From positions 2,604,001 to 2,668,000 of the forward strand of contig NZ_LBGV01000001.1 in assembly GCF_001274635.1 (NCBI RefSeq): a stretch of 64,000 nt of DNA. The letters run 5' to 3'. The translations under genes and the position numbers were made by a program. Below the pieces are notes generated by a model. It ran no database searches. It saw only the letters and a list, made by a program, of their open reading frames with translations, and was not told where the DNA came from. Origin of the DNA: Persicobacter sp. CCB-QB2. Lineage in GTDB: Bacteria > Bacteroidota > Bacteroidia > Cytophagales > Cyclobacteriaceae. This document shows, in pieces, positions 62,309 to 64,000 of this stretch (position 1 is its first letter; each line of letters begins with the position of its first letter).

Positions 62309-62332
62309 GAAAAAGCTTATGATTATCGCCTA

Positions 62333-62824
62333 TTACCTGGCAATAAACTCTAATTCATGAGTGCCATAGTATCGGGGATCATCCGCACTTTCAACCCGAA
62401 ATCTCACCAAAATTTTGCTTTGATTATTGGGTATTTGAGGATTTCCGCTTTCATCCACAAAAATAATTTGTGGATAAATCACATTGGCATTCTCTCCACT
62501 TAATTTAATTGTATAATAGGTTCCGTTGACATACTCCCAATCTGTTCCTAAATCAAGCCCCTCAGGAACATTACTCCCATAAATCTTCCCTGAAGCTGTT
62601 CGTGGGCTACTACATAAAATGGAAAGCTCAAGGTCGCTGAACAAATTATTCACATCGGACTGCGCATTTAAAGTCCAATCTCCATGAATCGCCCGGGCGA
62701 AATCAGCCTCCGGCCTATCTTTTGAATCACTAGAAGTCTGAGGAGAAACAAGGGTATCATCATCCGAGCAAGAGAAGGTGAACAACAAAACACAGATTCC
62801 GAGTAAATACAATAAGTTTTTCAT
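62333..62824 (-). CDS. lipoprotein of unknown function
   Basis: 163 residues with a lipoprotein signal peptide (MKNLLYLLGICVLLFTFSC, lipid-modified Cys19, followed by SDDD, the Bacteroidota surface-export type acidic stretch). The remainder is beta-rich, ends YYGTHELEFIAR and is not recognised. Confidence 0.75.
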   Translation of the reverse strand: MKNLLYLLGICVLLFTFSCSDDDTLVSPQTSSDSKDRPEADFARAIHGDWTLNAQSDVNNLFSDLELSILCSSPRTASGKIYGSNVPEGLDLGTDWEYVNGTYYTIKLSGENANVIYPQIIFVDESGNPQIPNNQSKILVRFRVESADDPRYYGTHELEFIAR

Positions 62825-63289
62825 AATAGTGGTGTTTTAAGGTTTGGTATTTACCACCACTATTGCCAAGGGAGTGCCAGAAATCAAAAAGGCTTCTCAG
62901 GAAGCTAAAACCCTATTTTCTAGAAAACGATGCTTCAACTGTGTTCAATATTAATACACTTATTGTAAAGGATCCGTACAGCTGTAACAAAAGATCCTGT
63001 TTTCAAAAACGAACATTATTAAACTACAAATCAATGAATTCCAAAACACCCACAATAAAACATTGGGAAAATTAAAATCCATTTAGCTTTTCAAGCCCAA
63101 TATCCTCCCATCGTCTACCTCAAATCCTGGAGGTTTTTAAAATCCACCTTCAGCATTTGCTACTTCAACTTATCATAAGCCTGCTTCAGCGCTCTAAATG
63201 CATTCGACTTTACGGGCGCGAACTCTATAGCCGGGTATATGCTGCTTTCGTTTAGGCTTTCGCTGGCTGAAATGACATAAAAGAGGGCA
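62825..63289. other. intergenic region, no recognised gene
   Basis: About 465 bases between two minus-strand genes. No ORF with a credible start. An open stretch on the minus strand (63162 back to the SusE terminator) reads like protein for about 45 codons but has no start codon and enters the terminator. Confidence 0.4.
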
Positions 63290-63320
63290 TAAAAAAACCC
63301 ACCGCAATGGGTGGGTTTTT
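63290..63320 (-). terminator. rho-independent terminator of the SusE-like gene
   Basis: Stem AAAAACCCACC / GGTGGGTTTTT with a 6-base loop, T7 on the minus strand, 23 bases past the restored stop codon. Confidence 0.85.
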
Positions 63321-63342
63321 GAATTCTATTATAACAGATCTA

Positions 63343-64000
63343 TTATTTCGGAGTCACTTCAAATGTTCCGGCACGCTTATCAACAACCACATTGTAGGTT
63401 CCTGTTGCTCCAACAAACAAAAAGTTTGGATCATCATGACCTTCGGCAACGATCAAATAATTCTCATCAAATGTAGTCAAAACGTTCCATCCATAACCAA
63501 CAGGCCCCAATCTTTCTGCTCAAAGCATCTGAAAGCACCATCTTGATTAAAAGTAACCTCACCTTCCCAAATTTCATGTCCTACCCATTTTAGCTCAGTG
63601 GTGGAATCCCAGTTCCAACCATGAACTGCATCACCGGTTAGATATAATATTGGCTCTGAAACAGCTTCCATTTCTATTGTTCCTGTATTTCGATCTACTT
63701 TTAAGAAATAGTATCCAGATTCTCCTAAAAATGTAAAGTTACTGTCCTCATTTGCTCCTGGTTGAGGAGCCAGTAAATCAGTCGGATAATTCGTAAAGAC
63801 ATCAACTCCTCCCAAATTTGACCCCCAATCCGGTGCTGTGAAAAATCTGAAATAAGGATAATCAGAAGATGCAAAATAAGCGATTGTCTCATAAATATTT
63901 TCTTCTCCCTTATTCGCTACCTCAACCGCCTTATTTGGATCCCAACCGCCAACAGCCTCTCCAATCATGTAAATTGATGGAAAAATGGTGGAATAGGGAG
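63343..64000 (-). CDS. SusE/SusF-like outer-membrane lipoprotein, C-terminal part, apparent frameshift
   Basis: The frame is open to the window edge (PSIYMIGEAVGGWDPNKAVEV precedes and follows 63968). Repeats of the type IYMIGEAVGGWD, FRFFTAPDWGSNLGGV and YLTGDAVHGWNWDS are the starch-binding-like modules of SusE/SusF. In the present sequence it stops at 63477. Adding one base in the GGCCCC run at 63503-63508 gives DWGPVGYGWNVLTTFDENYL, HDDPNFLFVGATGTYNVVVD and TAA at 63343-63345, the normal family ending. Such proteins bind glycans at the surface beside SusC/SusD, which would lie to the right of the window. Confidence 0.8.

Noticed and set aside
62863..63075. 70-codon plus-strand ORF
   Set aside because: TTG start, no SD, low-complexity Lys/Asn composition, opposite to both neighbours.
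63160..63299. Open stretch on the minus strand reading like a protein C-terminus (..NAFRALKQAYDKLK)
   Set aside because: No start codon, and the frame runs back into the terminator of the SusE-like gene; too short to call a gene remnant.

Overview
The window reads as chromosome of a Bacteroidota bacterium, most likely Cytophagales/Cytophagia. The evidence is internal: a secreted protein with a type IX secretion C-terminal tail, a TonB-dependent receptor of the outer-membrane beta-barrel family, a SusE/SusF-like lipoprotein, a MurNAc transporter/kinase/etherase cluster in the order known from Bacteroidetes, a DUF2795 protein, almost no Shine-Dalgarno sequences, and promoters of the Bacteroidota type (TTTG, about 20 bp, TAnnTTTG), clearest for rpsT and the tRNA array. 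Species cannot be named from the sequence alone.

Layout. 0-5.4 kb: a minus-strand operon (SpoIIM-like, membrane protein, DUF4129, DUF4350, MoxR ATPase, DUF58 cut by the window edge) with a divergent RDD protein. 6.4-19 kb: dnaX, an LRR protein, guaA, a TPR/periplasmic-binding protein with hemL, an outer-membrane barrel protein and a SIMPL-domain protein. 19.6-33.7 kb: an orphan histidine kinase, a TonB receptor, a minus-strand block (fructosamine-kinase-like, low-Mr phosphatase, RluA, PhoR/PhoB-like pair, DUF3108, zinc aminopeptidase), recA and a MacB-type permease. 33.8-44.9 kb: queA, ispD, DUF2795, a DUF1460 amidase-like protein, the MurNAc catabolism operon, DUF349, ettA, rpsT, radC. 44.9-48.2 kb: a nested mobile region (repeat element, group II intron, IS1595-family IS). 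48.3-53.4 kb: acetyltransferase, YccF, methyltransferase, rlmD, a DEAD helicase. 53.8-57.3 kb: a 1.1 kaa HYR/SprB/malectin surface protein. 57.4-59.1 kb: twelve tRNA genes (8 Asp, 4 His). 59.2-64 kb: pyrC, a second DEAD helicase, a lipoprotein and a SusE-like C-terminus.

The most unusual signals are: (1) a dispersed intergenic repeat with imperfect terminal inverted repeats, six copies, all in tail-to-tail (convergent) gaps, three of them starting inside the stop codon of the neighbouring gene; (2) the Asp/His tRNA array, whose spacers carry a palindrome with compensatory base changes; (3) an A11 run in dnaX exactly at the gamma/tau boundary, with stop codons just beyond it in both other frames, which predicts programmed slippage; (4) three single-base disruptions (ettA, yccF, susE-like), each at a short homopolymer, that look like consensus errors but need checking.
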